In this document: one piece after another, positions 44,666 to 53,842 of the stretch
Layout: the number at the start of each line of letters is the position of its first letter
Position numbering within the stretch: the first letter of the stretch is position 1
From: Candidatus Dormiibacterota bacterium
GTDB taxonomy: Bacteria; Chloroflexota; Dormibacteria; Dormibacterales; Dormibacteraceae
Assembly: GCA_003139695.1 (NCBI GenBank)
Contig: PLJM01000008.1
Location: forward strand, 26,006-90,005
Reading direction: 5' to 3'
DNA length: 64,000 nucleotides
Program-made: the position numbers and the translations under genes
The notes under the pieces: generated by a model
Told to the model about the DNA's origin: nothing
The model's database searches: none
Seen by the model: only the letters and a program-made list of their open reading frames with translations

Positions 44666-45313
44666 GTGCGCGTCTTGATCGTGCAGGACCATCCGCTGCT
44701 CGCGACAGCCATCGCGCGGGTCCTGGAGGGGCAGCCCGACCTCGCCGTATCCGGCGTTTCCGGCTCGGGAGCCGGCGCCCTTGCGGCCGCCGCTCAGGAC
44801 CGGCCCGACGTCGTGCTAATGGACTTCAGGCTCCCGGACGTAACCGGGCCGGAGGCGGCGCGCATGATTCAGAGCGAGCACGCGCAAGTGGCGATCGTGT
44901 TCCACAGCGCCGATGAGTCCGAGACGGCGTTGCTCGACGCTGTCGACGCCGGCGCGACGGCGTACCTAACCAAGGATGCGACCGCCGACCAGATCGTCGA
45001 GGCAGTTCGCCGCGCATCAAAAGGCGAGGTGCTGATTCCGGTAGAGTTGTTCGCCCGCGCGATCCGCCGGCAGCGGGCGGCTGCGACGCATAAGAGCGTG
45101 CGTGAGCAACTCCTTGCGGAGTTCACGGCACGCGAGCGCGACATCCTGCAACTGCTCGCCGAAGGCTTGGACACAGCCTCGATGTCCCAGCGCCTCGGCA
45201 TCGCCCCCCACACGGTCGAATGGCACGTCCGGCACGTGATTGAGAAGCTGCAGGTCCATTCCAAGCTGCAAGCAGTGATCTCGGCCGCACGCCAAGGCCT
45301 TATCGAAATCTAG
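44666..45313 (+). CDS. LuxR-type response regulator
   Basis: 215 residues from GTG 44666, which gives the standard receiver start M-R-V-L-I-V. The frame is open back to 44294. Phospho-acceptor Asp lies in VVLMDFRLPD and Lys in YLTKDATADQ; the acidic pocket reads VQDHP, so one of the two usual acidic residues is Gln. The C-terminal HTH is FTARERDILQLLAEG..HTVEWHVRHVIEKL. No partner kinase lies nearby. Confidence 0.85.
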   Translation: MRVLIVQDHPLLATAIARVLEGQPDLAVSGVSGSGAGALAAAAQDRPDVVLMDFRLPDVTGPEAARMIQSEHAQVAIVFHSADESETALLDAVDAGATAYLTKDATADQIVEAVRRASKGEVLIPVELFARAIRRQRAAATHKSVREQLLAEFTARERDILQLLAEGLDTASMSQRLGIAPHTVEWHVRHVIEKLQVHSKLQAVISAARQGLIEI

Positions 45314-45567
45314 GATTCCAATTCCGTGTTCCTGGAGGGATGGCCCACCGGGCCTTATCACGAACAATGGAACCGAGGCTTCCACGTGAGGGTTTGCCAG
45401 GTCCTTAATCGCTCCAGAGAAACGTCCAGGACGAAGCACAATTCGACTCGGACGCCCAGAAAATCGCTTGCGCTAACCTTCGGCGAGGATGCCTGCGTAT
45501 CTCGACCGAGACTAGGCCGATCCGAGCTTCTCAGCCTCCATTGAACCTCGTCGGGTTGCGCGAAACT
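45314..45567. other. Intergenic region, no gene seen
   Basis: Short open frames only; no family motif or structured element recognised. Confidence 0.5.
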
Positions 45568-45780
45568 TCATTTCAGCAAGCTAGGCGCTGCATCCGCCTC
45601 CATAACCGTCTTCAAGCCTGTCCAGATGGCCAATTCCTGGCGCTTGCCCATCCGACGCACAATCGGCCCGAGCAGCTTGAGGAAGCCACGAGGCTCGATG
45701 TTCCACAGCCACTTCATCTTTGTGCTCTGGCCTTGCGCCTCGAAGACCAGGGTTCCATTGATGTCCATGTTGGATATGTG
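45568..45780 (-). pseudogene. C-terminal remnant of an SRPBCC (polyketide cyclase-like) protein
   Basis: The frame reads GTLVFEAQGQSTKMKWLWNI and then RRMGKRQELAIWTGLKTVME, typical of the last strands and long C-terminal helix of SRPBCC proteins. The N-terminal half of the domain is absent; upstream sequence in the same frame has no family character. A broken gene, close to repeat copy 5. Confidence 0.6.
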
Positions 45781-46123
45781 GGTCGCGCTCCCGCGGTTCC
45801 TCCCAGTATCGAGGGAGCGGCGGCGAGTTGCCTCGGCGAAGGCCTTAAGGCCGATCAGCACGGAGTCGGTTCGCGCCGTATGGATATGTAGCTCCGCCCT
45901 TGTCCTGAGGACGTCCCGATACAGGGCACTGTGCAGGAAGGGACCCACTCGTGTAGTAGACGTAGGTGCCCGCAAGAATCAGCGCGATCAACGCTGTGCG
46001 CCAAGAGCGATCAGCGGCAGTCGGCGAGGCCCGTCCTGCATATCGGTGGAACGTCCTGGAGGATCGTGGGTTACGAGGCCCAGACAGGCGATGTGGTGGG
46101 CCGCGATGGACACGAACCACATA

Positions 46124-46159
46124 GCTGCGGCGTGCCCTGTATTTCCTTAAGGTGTAAAG
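46124..46159 (+). repeat. Module-boundary repeat copy 5
   Basis: Core gtatttccttaaggtgtaaag. The CCTTAA on the minus strand supplies the last codon and TAA stop of the serine recombinase, so the repeat overlaps the end of that gene. Only the core and about 12 nt before it are shared. Confidence 0.75.
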
Positions 46160-47679
46160 ACACCTGCCGAGAGAAGTTCAAATCCGGCCTCGCCGACCAA
46201 ACTTGCCTTATTTGAACCGGCGCACAAGAAAAGGCCGGCGAACGGCTCCTTCAGCTCGACTCGGGCGATCTGGCCGGCCCTGATCTCGATCCGCTCCATG
46301 AGGGCGCGGTTCCACAGGCGTTTGACGTAAGGGTCCGCCGCGGAGTAGCCCGCCCTAGCGTCCCGGATGATGCCCAAGGCCGTCTCGAGCAGCTGGCCAT
46401 AGGGACTATCTGTTGCTTCTGCCCTATTGATTTCGGCCTGGGCGAGATCGATCTCTTTGGCGATACGGTTCTGCTCGCGCTTGAACAGATCGAGCGGCAT
46501 CGCTTCTGCGAAGTAGGCCTGGAGGAGCTTCTCTCGCTCGTGCACGGCTCGCGCAAGCCGGCGCCGCGCCAAGGCGAGACTCTCCGCGCTGAAACTCACC
46601 TCGTCCGCGAGCTCCTGCTCCAGCGCGCGACGCAGACGGGCCTCATCGTTCGGGCCGAGGTTGAGGCGCCGGTACTGCTCCTCCACCAGTTGCTCCAGCT
46701 TCTCCTTGGGCACGTATGGCTCGCGGCAGTCGGTGCGGCCGGTGAAACGACCCAGGCAATAGAAGTATGTGTAGCGTCCCTTCGCGGTCAGCGATGAGAG
46801 CGCAGATCCGCATGATGCGCAGACGAGGACTCCGCGCAGGAAGTGAGGGTGTTTCGTTTCCCTGACCTTGTCGCGGTCGTGGAGTGCAAAGACCTGCTGC
46901 ACCCGTTCGAACATTTCCTTCGAAACCAGCGGGTCATGCGTGCCCTGGTATTCGACGCCGTTGTGTCCGACTATCCCGGCGTACAGCTTCTTGTGCAGCA
47001 ACTCCGCGAGCTTCGAGCGGCTTAGGGGAGCGCCTCTCTTGTTGCGCAACCCGAGTGCGGCCATCTCCAAGTGCAGGCTGCTGACGGTGTATTCGCCTGA
47101 GGCGTAAAGCTCGAATGCCTTGGTCACGAGCGGGGCCTGTTCGGGATCGATCGCGAGCACGGCCTCGGCCTTGCGCTCTCCGTCGACCCGAACATTGGTG
47201 TAGCCGGCCGGCGCCAGGTGCGGCCAGCCGCCGTTGCGTAGCTTCTGCTGCATCCCTTTGCGGACTTCCTGGCCGAGGTTGTCCGAGTAGAACTCCGCAA
47301 TCGCGGCCATGATCCCCTCGACAAGCCGGCCGGAGGGACCTTCCTCCATACCCTCGGTGACGGAGACGAGGCGGATGCCGAGCTTCTGCAGGCGGGCCTT
47401 CACAGCGGCGTAGTCGGCGAGATTTCTGGCTAGGCGGTCGATCTTGTGGACGACAAGGTGCGTGATCCCGCCGTGATCATCAAGCATCGCGGCCATCGCC
47501 TTGAACGCCGGGCGGTTGGTCGTGCGGGCCGACTCGCCAAGCTCGGTGAACTCATCCTCGACGGTCCAGCCCTTGTCGTACACGAACCGCCGACACGCCT
47601 CCAGCTGTGCTTCGATCGAGTAGCCGCCCTCGGCTTGCTCTCTCGAAGAGACGCGCACGTAGATCACCGCGCGGTTCAT
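46147..47679 (-). CDS. Large serine recombinase
   Basis: 510 residues from ATG 47679, overlapping the regulator gene by 4 nt. The N-terminal resolvase domain has YVRVSSREQAEGGYS with catalytic Ser, and VVHKIDRLARN. A recombinase domain follows (GWPHLAPAGY), then a zinc ribbon CASC..C and a coiled-coil region (about 370-440) typical of phage-type large serine integrases. The last residues read VGEAGFELLSAGVFTP, coded partly by repeat copy 5. It is a good candidate for moving this element or the neighbouring modules. Confidence 0.95.
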   Translation of the reverse strand: MNRAVIYVRVSSREQAEGGYSIEAQLEACRRFVYDKGWTVEDEFTELGESARTTNRPAFKAMAAMLDDHGGITHLVVHKIDRLARNLADYAAVKARLQKLGIRLVSVTEGMEEGPSGRLVEGIMAAIAEFYSDNLGQEVRKGMQQKLRNGGWPHLAPAGYTNVRVDGERKAEAVLAIDPEQAPLVTKAFELYASGEYTVSSLHLEMAALGLRNKRGAPLSRSKLAELLHKKLYAGIVGHNGVEYQGTHDPLVSKEMFERVQQVFALHDRDKVRETKHPHFLRGVLVCASCGSALSSLTAKGRYTYFYCLGRFTGRTDCREPYVPKEKLEQLVEEQYRRLNLGPNDEARLRRALEQELADEVSFSAESLALARRRLARAVHEREKLLQAYFAEAMPLDLFKREQNRIAKEIDLAQAEINRAEATDSPYGQLLETALGIIRDARAGYSAADPYVKRLWNRALMERIEIRAGQIARVELKEPFAGLFLCAGSNKASLVGEAGFELLSAGVFTP

Positions 47680-48068
47680 CTTTTGAGAGCCCTCTTCGCC
47701 TTCTTTTGGCTCTGAAGGAAGGCCAGGTACTGGAGGGCCGACGTGACCTGGCTTTGGTCCAACCCGAATTTGGTTGCGAGGTAGCGTGTCGCTCCCGGCA
47801 GCGTCGGTGTCGGCCTCTTGATGTAGCCCGCGTCGGCCAGCAGCTGGTCGGCGGACATCTCGAGCGCCTCCGCGATCAAGGCGAGTTTCGCGATCCCGAT
47901 TTCCTCGAACTTTCCGGACTCCAGGTAGCTGATGTACGACCGCGAGAGCCCGGTCTTCTTCGCCAGACCCGGCTGACTCAGGTCGAGCTCCTGCCTTCCC
48001 TTCTTGACGACCTCGCCCAGACGCTGGCTGAGCTTGACCTTGCGAACCGCCGGCGAAGGCTTGGGCAT
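47676..48068 (-). CDS. XRE-family transcriptional regulator
   Basis: 130 residues. An XRE helix-turn-helix at about 15-75: LGEVVKKGRQELDLSQPGLAKKTGLSRSYISYLESGK (shown here as its key parts: LSQ, GLSRSYIS, LESGK), followed by a helical tail. It overlaps the recombinase start by 4 nt, so it probably controls the expression of the recombinase in a two-gene operon. Confidence 0.9.
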   Translation of the reverse strand: MPKPSPAVRKVKLSQRLGEVVKKGRQELDLSQPGLAKKTGLSRSYISYLESGKFEEIGIAKLALIAEALEMSADQLLADAGYIKRPTPTLPGATRYLATKFGLDQSQVTSALQYLAFLQSQKKAKRALKR

Positions 48069-48132
48069 GTTGATTCAGCCTATCAAAGCCAACCATATCA
48101 GTCAACATGAACACACCGAGAGATCGCCTTCA

Positions 48133-48396
48133 TCACGCGACCTTTGCCTGGGCCTCGCGGGCGCGCCGCGCGAGCTCACGACGTGCCTGAATCAACAGCA
48201 CTCTGGCCAGCGGACGGAGTTCCTGCACGAGTCGCTCCTCCGCTGTAGCCGCCTCGGCATGCTCTTTTGACGCTGGCAGGGGCGGCCGCCTTGTCGGCAC
48301 GGCCAACTTCTTGTCAGTGCTGAATCGGGCGGCGGCGATGAAGGCGGTCGGGGTCGCCCGGAATGATGACGGCAAGCTGTCATCGTTCGTCATCAT
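48133..48396 (-). CDS. Small hypothetical protein
   Basis: 87 residues from ATG 48396 (or the next ATG), preceded by GAGGAGGG. Mostly helical and positively charged at the C-terminus (LIQARRELARRAREAQAKVA). No family recognised. It lies between the regulator and the replication-relaxation gene on the same strand and probably belongs to the element. Confidence 0.55.
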   Translation of the reverse strand: MMTNDDSLPSSFRATPTAFIAAARFSTDKKLAVPTRRPPLPASKEHAEAATAEERLVQELRPLARVLLIQARRELARRAREAQAKVA

Positions 48397-48473
48397 TCCC
48401 TCCTCGATTGGGGTCAAGCGCTCGACCCCTCGGCACTCTCGATCCGCGTGGAATCCGGCCTCAGCCCTGACCT

Positions 48474-49676
48474 TCACGCCACCTGTCCTCCACCCGGCCG
48501 GCGTTCCCACCACGACGGCTTGCCAATGCAGTCAGCGATCGCTCGCTCGTGGGGCAGGATGGGCGCCAGCTGGTTGAGCGGAGTCCGCCTCCGGAGCTTG
48601 ATTACCTGGTCGGGTGGCGCTTCCGTGGCGCGAATCTCGACCGGCAGCCAGATCGCTCCCATAGGACCCCAGTCCCGTAGCCGATAGGCGGTGGTGGTCC
48701 AAAAGCTGCAGCAGCTGTCGTGGCCGAACCGCGGCCGCTCGCGCCAGATGGTGTGCTGAAGCTTGTCCTCACGGTCGTCGGTGGGAACGACGAAGAGGAC
48801 GTGGTGGAGCTCGGCGTCGCGGTAATGCTCGAAGTGGCCGACGTAGGAGCCGACCTTCTGACGCAGGCGAGCCAGCGACTCAGTCGCCCGGTCCCACTCC
48901 AGGTCGAAGAGGATGCGGCCGCCGGCCGCCAGATAGACCCCACAGCCGTCTGGCGTCGGGACTGGCGACTTGTACTCGCGGGCTGTCGCCCGGCGCTCGG
49001 CCCGGACGTGCTCCTCGCCGTACCAGATCAGCAGGCCCTCGTCCTTGCGCTCTCGGCTTTGCGTGGTCATGGAGACAAAGAACTGGTTGGCTTCCAGGTC
49101 GTGGGTGGCATGCCAGCAGTGGTCGCGGGCGTCGTGGCTGCGCTCGACGTAGTCCCGAGGATCGTCGCCGTGCCAGTCGGCGAGCACCCGGGCGCCGCGG
49201 GCTGAGATCAGGAGCAGCGAATGACGACGACGAACGCCTGGGGTTTCGATGACTTTCCAGCGGTAGATGAGACCGAGATCTTTGAGGTGATGAAGCCGCA
49301 TCTGGCATGAGCGGAGGCTGGGGAAGAAGAGTTCTTTGACCTGGAGGGTGTTTAGGTAGCGGTAGTCGTGGAGAGATTGGAGGATGAGCAGGTCGCGTTG
49401 GTTGAGAGTTCGATGCAGACGGCTGAGCTGGGCTTGAGTGGGATGAGACTCCGCTTGAGGAGGAAGGTCTCGGAGGATGATCGGATGAGTTGGGATGAGA
49501 GACCGTCCTGGTCCATGTGACGGGCCGAATTGAGTTCGGGAGGCCTTCGCTTCGTCCTTCGCTTCCTGAGGCGCAGGTCGCAGCGAATCCCCAGAACCGA
49601 AGGCCGGAGCGAACTCGAGCTCATACGCGGCTTCTCCTGCCTCGTCCTCGAGCGGGGCTGCGTGCGACGGTATCAC
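48474..49676 (-). CDS. Replication-relaxation family protein
   Basis: 400 residues. An N-terminal disordered stretch of about 85 residues is followed by a winged-helix region (LNQRDLLILQSLHDYRYLNTLQVKELFF..RLHHLKDLGLI) and a domain with FDLEWDRATESLARLRQKVGSY, as in pfam Replic_Relax proteins. These occur on plasmids and integrative elements of Gram-positive bacteria. Possible alternative starts lie near residue 60. It supports the idea that 46-51 kb is an integrated replicating element. Confidence 0.85.
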   Translation of the reverse strand: MIPSHAAPLEDEAGEAAYELEFAPAFGSGDSLRPAPQEAKDEAKASRTQFGPSHGPGRSLIPTHPIILRDLPPQAESHPTQAQLSRLHRTLNQRDLLILQSLHDYRYLNTLQVKELFFPSLRSCQMRLHHLKDLGLIYRWKVIETPGVRRRHSLLLISARGARVLADWHGDDPRDYVERSHDARDHCWHATHDLEANQFFVSMTTQSRERKDEGLLIWYGEEHVRAERRATAREYKSPVPTPDGCGVYLAAGGRILFDLEWDRATESLARLRQKVGSYVGHFEHYRDAELHHVLFVVPTDDREDKLQHTIWRERPRFGHDSCCSFWTTTAYRLRDWGPMGAIWLPVEIRATEAPPDQVIKLRRRTPLNQLAPILPHERAIADCIGKPSWWERRPGGGQVA

Positions 49677-50113
49677 TGACTTCGGCTCCCGAAGCCGCTG
49701 GCCGATTCCATGCAGGCCATCGAGCCGGCCGTGCGTTGTCCAACGCTCTTCCTGGGCGATCGTCCGATGGCACTTTCAAACGCGGCTGCGTGCGCACGCT
49801 GTGCGCACGCCGTGCGCACGCTGCTCGGTATGCATCGACTACGGCGGGGGCCGGAGTCTGACCCCCGGCGCATACGCGCCCACACCTGATCGTGCATGGG
49901 GGCCGGCCATCGGCCGGAGTCGACTTCGAGTGTGGAGGACGAGATCGCCTTCGGCCGACCCCTGTATTGCCACTCGGCTCCGCGCCGAGGGCCCCGGGTC
50001 TTCGAATGCCGAGGGCGTGCCAACAAGCTTTGGTACTTCTACTTATTCACAATGTGGACGATTCGTGTCCTTGACCTTGAAACTGTAGGAGTGAGTAGAG
50101 AGCGCGACAGCTC
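49677..50113. other. Intergenic region with an iteron cluster
   Basis: About 440 nt between divergent genes of the element. It contains three tandem 11-bp units (49790-49822) and several small inverted repeats (ggccggccatcggccgg near 49905). No gene seen. A plausible control region or origin. Confidence 0.5.
49790..49822. repeat. Three tandem 11-bp iterons
   Basis: GTGCGCACGC occurs at 49790, 49801 and 49812, exactly 11 bp apart, each containing the palindrome GTGCGCAC. The spacing of one helical turn fits cooperative protein binding, for example by the nearby replication-relaxation or helix-turn-helix proteins. Confidence 0.65.
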
Positions 50114-50860
50114 GTGAAGGGACGCCTGCTCAAACTCGACCAGGTGGCTGAGCTGCTCGGCTGTCACGTCGAGACGTTGCGCCTGCGGATACGAGCCGGC
50201 AGATTGAAAGCTGTTCGTGGGCCGCACGGGGCCTACTTCATTTCCGGTAGATCGCTCCGCGGTCTGCGTGTGCGCAAGCGGCCGCCTGGTCAACGACGCC
50301 CGCCAACAGCTGAGGATCTGGACGTGGCTTGGCGGACGGTGGAGAGACGGCTGCGGCGGGCGCCGGCTGCTCACGAAGAGGTGGTGCCGTTTCTGGAAGC
50401 GCTGAAGATCAGTCGCGCCATCAACCTGGGTGCCCATCGGCTTGTCTGCGCCCGCGGCCTCCACGAACTCGGTTTCAGCGCTAACGACATCGCGGCGCAC
50501 CTTGCCGTCTCAGCTCGTCACGCCCGGCGGTTGATCGGTAAGGACCCCGGTGTCGCAGTCGCCAAGGCAGCCCACCGGTGGGCGCCGGTCGAAGCGCGTC
50601 GCATTGTGCGTGCCCTCCGCGCTCAGCTTCAGGCCGAGGGCATTCGATTTCACCAGTGGGTGATGCGAGGCAGGCGTCGGGTCGGCCCACCGACCCATCC
50701 CGATCGGCCACGACCGGCTTTCAAGGTCAAGCGGCTCCTGCCTGACGAAAGGGTCGGACTTCGGCGCGCCGGACTGTCGCCCGAGCAGGTTTGGGCCATC
50801 AACATCGTGGGGGTCGGCTCTGACGAACTTAATGAGCTCCTGCTCCGTGGCTCTCGATAA
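50114..50860 (+). CDS. Helix-turn-helix protein, excisionase-like N-terminus
   Basis: 248 residues from GTG 50114. The N-terminus LLKLDQVAELLGCHVETLRLRIRAGRL is an excisionase/MerR-like DNA-binding domain. A second helix-turn-helix is likely at about 120-150 (LGFSANDIAAHLAVSARHARRLI). The C-terminal third is basic. It is divergent from the replication-relaxation gene across the iteron region. No enzyme motif seen. Confidence 0.75.
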   Translation: MKGRLLKLDQVAELLGCHVETLRLRIRAGRLKAVRGPHGAYFISGRSLRGLRVRKRPPGQRRPPTAEDLDVAWRTVERRLRRAPAAHEEVVPFLEALKISRAINLGAHRLVCARGLHELGFSANDIAAHLAVSARHARRLIGKDPGVAVAKAAHRWAPVEARRIVRALRAQLQAEGIRFHQWVMRGRRRVGPPTHPDRPRPAFKVKRLLPDERVGLRRAGLSPEQVWAINIVGVGSDELNELLLRGSR

Positions 50861-51539
50861 GGTCCCAGCGATACACGGATGCTTCAGCTCGTTAACCGCC
50901 GACGGGATCATTACCGTGCGAGAGACCTGCTAAGTGAGATCGCTGCCGATAAGTGCTCGTTCTGATTACCAACCGAATGAGTCGAGCTGGCGATAATGGC
51001 AGCTTAGTGCGAGCTTCGCGCCGTCAGGCGGTGATCTCGACAACCCTCTGCTATCGCAAGCTTCGACTCGAGTCGCAAGGTTCAGGAGGGAAGGGTCCGA
51101 GAGGTGCGCCAGCACTGCCTTCTCGCAAATGGGAAGCGATCTTCAAGTGTGAATCAACGCTGGAGGATCATGGCCTGCGTCGTCTTCACCGTCCTCTCGA
51201 CTAGTGAGCTTGTGGTCACCATGTCCCAGCCGATGGAAGTCCACGCTATCGCGCTGTCAAATTACTACCCGCCGTTAATCGCCAGCACCACGGGGTTAGT
51301 TAAGAAACGGAGGACGTTTTAGCCATCCGGGATAGCGCAATTTACCTGGGATTTTGCCGGCGACGGTTTCGGCGTCCGTGCAGCTCGCGAGGGTAGTGTC
51401 ACAGCGATCCAACGCGCGGCGGCAAGTCTCTGATTGGCGCGTGTTAAGTGGACAATTCATTTGACTTGACATAACGGAAAGGAAAAGCATACTTAACGGG
51501 GATCGGCAGAGATCGAATGCTAGCTTAGGAGGCTGGGCT
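50861..51539. other. Region without a supported gene
   Basis: 680 nt with only short open frames on both strands. Base composition becomes more AT-rich from about 51,200, matching the following two genes and unlike the left half of the window. Confidence 0.5.
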
Positions 51540-52391
51540 ATGACGCGGATGCGCGCTTTCGTTGCCGCAATCCTGCTGCTGAGTCAATTGGGTGTGGGCC
51601 TAACGCGAGCAGTTCCCGCGAAAGCTTCTTTCCCTCAAGGGTCTGGCATTGCTCAGAACCAAGGCTTCGACACATGCACAGACCCAACCCAATCCCAGAT
51701 GGGCACATGGTGGACGTATTCACCTTATTATTGGGTCGGGGCATACATCGGTGGCTTGGAAATGCTGTGCACCCAACCGAACCTGAGCGCATCGTGGCTA
51801 ACCAACGTCTACAACCAGGGATGGAAGTTCCAGTTTTTCTGGGTCGGCCTCCAAGCGCCTTGCACGACCTATAAGTACACATTCAGTTCGAACACGACCA
51901 CCGCCTTTAACCAAGGCAAAAGCGAGGCCATCAACGCTGTAAACAAACTATTCAGCCTAGGAGTAGTGAACCCAGCACAGGGCACGGCGGTCACCTTTGA
52001 TCTCGATGAAGCGCCTTCGCAGTGCCAATCCGCGACAAGTTCATTCATTAGTGGCTTCGACTACCAACTCTCACTTTCTCCTGCTCAGAAGTCGGGAGTT
52101 TACGGTTCGGTCTGCGCTTCAAACTTGCAGGCCCTGGCCAGCATTCGTTATGTGCCGGGCTACATCTTTGGTGGCGATCCAGACGGCAACATGACCACGA
52201 AGGATCTCTGGTTCGACCCAGGTCACTGCGGTGTTACGTCAGGTGTATGGATTAATAGCCAGCGAATCAAGCAATGGCTGATTGACAACCCCGATTCATA
52301 TGGAGGCGTGCCCCTCACTGTCGATCGCGACTGCGCAAACACATGGGTCAACCCAAGCGGCTCGGGCACTGATCAGAACTGTATCGCGTAA
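51540..52391 (+). CDS. Secreted DUF1906 (glycoside hydrolase-like) protein
   Basis: 283 residues. A signal peptide (about 1-29) is followed by a domain that opens GFDTCTDPTQSQMGTWW and YYWVGAYIGG, as in Rv2525c-like DUF1906 proteins with a TIM-barrel glycosidase-like fold. TFDLDEAP and VYGSVCAS are probably equivalent to the later barrel strands. Members are linked to the cell wall; activity is unproven. It has lower GC than the left part of the window. Confidence 0.8.
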   Translation: MTRMRAFVAAILLLSQLGVGLTRAVPAKASFPQGSGIAQNQGFDTCTDPTQSQMGTWWTYSPYYWVGAYIGGLEMLCTQPNLSASWLTNVYNQGWKFQFFWVGLQAPCTTYKYTFSSNTTTAFNQGKSEAINAVNKLFSLGVVNPAQGTAVTFDLDEAPSQCQSATSSFISGFDYQLSLSPAQKSGVYGSVCASNLQALASIRYVPGYIFGGDPDGNMTTKDLWFDPGHCGVTSGVWINSQRIKQWLIDNPDSYGGVPLTVDRDCANTWVNPSGSGTDQNCIA

Positions 52392-52431
52392 CACATCGTG
52401 TGACTAACACGTTAAGGAGACAAGAGTCAAG

Positions 52432-53373
52432 ATGCATGGGACCAAGTTAACGGCCGCTACACGAGCTATTTTGAGCTTAGCCGCGGGACTTACGATCATA
52501 TTGGTTGCCGCTTGCGGTTCCTATAGCTCGACGCCAGCGCAAGGGGCAGTGCCTTGGACCGATCGTCCCGGCACCCCGGAAATGCGACTCGCATCGGGTG
52601 CGGTTGCGAGCAGACCTTGTGTAGCGCGCGATGTTCATGTTGACCTGGGCCGTGTGGGCGCATATCAAGGCCACCAGACTCAGGAGTTGTTCATGCGAAA
52701 TTTGGCGCCGGATGCTTGCTTCGTGTCTGTGCCCCCGGCGATTGCAGCGGTCTTCGGTAGCGGTCAACCAGTGCCAGTTGCACGAGGCGCTGCCATGTCG
52801 GCAACTGGGGCCGCCAACGGTGTTGATGGATTATCCGCCGGCGGCAAGATCCACATTCTCATTGGAACACCGGGTACATGCGCAGGCGCTGGAACCAGCC
52901 CGAAAGTCGCAACCATCGTCAGAATCAGCCTGTCAGGCACTGAAGTCGTGACTGTGCCGGGCACATGGCTCAATATGGAATGCGGAAGCCCTGTGCTTCT
53001 TGCCTTCGATCTAGAGGGGAAGGCGGCGCCACCAGTTCCGGCGAGCTCACTCACCGCGAAGCTCAGTGTTCCGGGCCCGGCCTCGGCAGGCGGGACACTG
53101 ACATATTTCGTCACCTTGTCGAATTCGACGGGAACAACCGTCGTGCTCAGTCCGTGCCCCTCGTATACAGAGTCGATTGGAGTCGGTGCGCCGGTCCAGC
53201 AGACGTTCTTGTTGAATTGCGACGCCGTCGGCTCGATCCCAGCAGGAGCCGCCACGACGTACGAAATGAGGCTGGCAGTGCCGGCGAGTTTTTCCAAAGG
53301 CCAAACCAAGCTGAGCTGGCAGCTTGACGTTTCCGGCGGAGCGTTTGCTGGAACGATAATCACGATTCGATAG
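52432..53373 (+). CDS. Predicted DUF4232-like lipoprotein
   Basis: 313 residues. A signal peptide with lipobox VAAC is followed by two beta-rich halves: one with LFMRNLAPDACFV and one with KLSVPGPASAGGTLTYFVTLSNST, both resembling immunoglobulin-like domains of DUF4232-type proteins. It starts 40 nt after the DUF1906 gene and is probably co-transcribed. Confidence 0.75.
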   Translation: MHGTKLTAATRAILSLAAGLTIILVAACGSYSSTPAQGAVPWTDRPGTPEMRLASGAVASRPCVARDVHVDLGRVGAYQGHQTQELFMRNLAPDACFVSVPPAIAAVFGSGQPVPVARGAAMSATGAANGVDGLSAGGKIHILIGTPGTCAGAGTSPKVATIVRISLSGTEVVTVPGTWLNMECGSPVLLAFDLEGKAAPPVPASSLTAKLSVPGPASAGGTLTYFVTLSNSTGTTVVLSPCPSYTESIGVGAPVQQTFLLNCDAVGSIPAGAATTYEMRLAVPASFSKGQTKLSWQLDVSGGAFAGTIITIR

Positions 53374-53454
53374 TGTGGACAACGCCGAACGGCTACATAT
53401 ATCCACGGAATTCCTAGCCTCGAAACCTAACGAGGGTAGAGCCTGACGGTCCAC

Positions 53455-53842
53455 GGAGCCGCGCGGTTCCACAGGCGTTTGACGTACGGGTCCGCCGCGG
53501 AGTAGCCCTCCCTGGCGTCCCGGATGATGCCCAAAGCCGTCTCCAGCAGCTGGCCATAAGGACTGTCGTTGCTTCTGCCCTGTTGATCTCGGTCTGGGCG
53601 AGGTCGATCTCTTTGGCGATACGGTTCTGCTCGCGCTTGAACAGATCGAGTGGCAGCGCTTCTGCGAAGTAGGCCTCGAGTAGCTTCTCCCGCTCGTGCT
53701 CGGCTCGCGCGAGCCGGCGCCGCGCCAAGGCGAGGCTCTCCGCGCTGAAACTCACCTCGTCCGCGAGCTCCTGCTCCAGCGCGCGACGCAGACGGGCTTC
53801 ATCGTTCGGGCCGAGGTTGAGGCGCCGGTACTGCTCCTCCAC
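53455..53842 (-). pseudogene. Decayed second copy of the serine recombinase 3' region
   Basis: This matches the recombinase at about 46,305-46,690 almost base for base (EEQYRRLNLGPNDEARLRR, KREQNRIAKEIDLAQ). A one-base deletion near 53,567 shifts the frame, and both the 5' two thirds and the last residues are missing. It is in the same orientation as the intact copy, so the pair flanks about 7.2 kb. Confidence 0.9.

Noticed and set aside
46147..46220. tRNA gene at the recombinase end
   Set aside because: GTTCAAATC near 46,178 looks like a T loop and the recombinase ends VGEAGFE, but no stems form around it.
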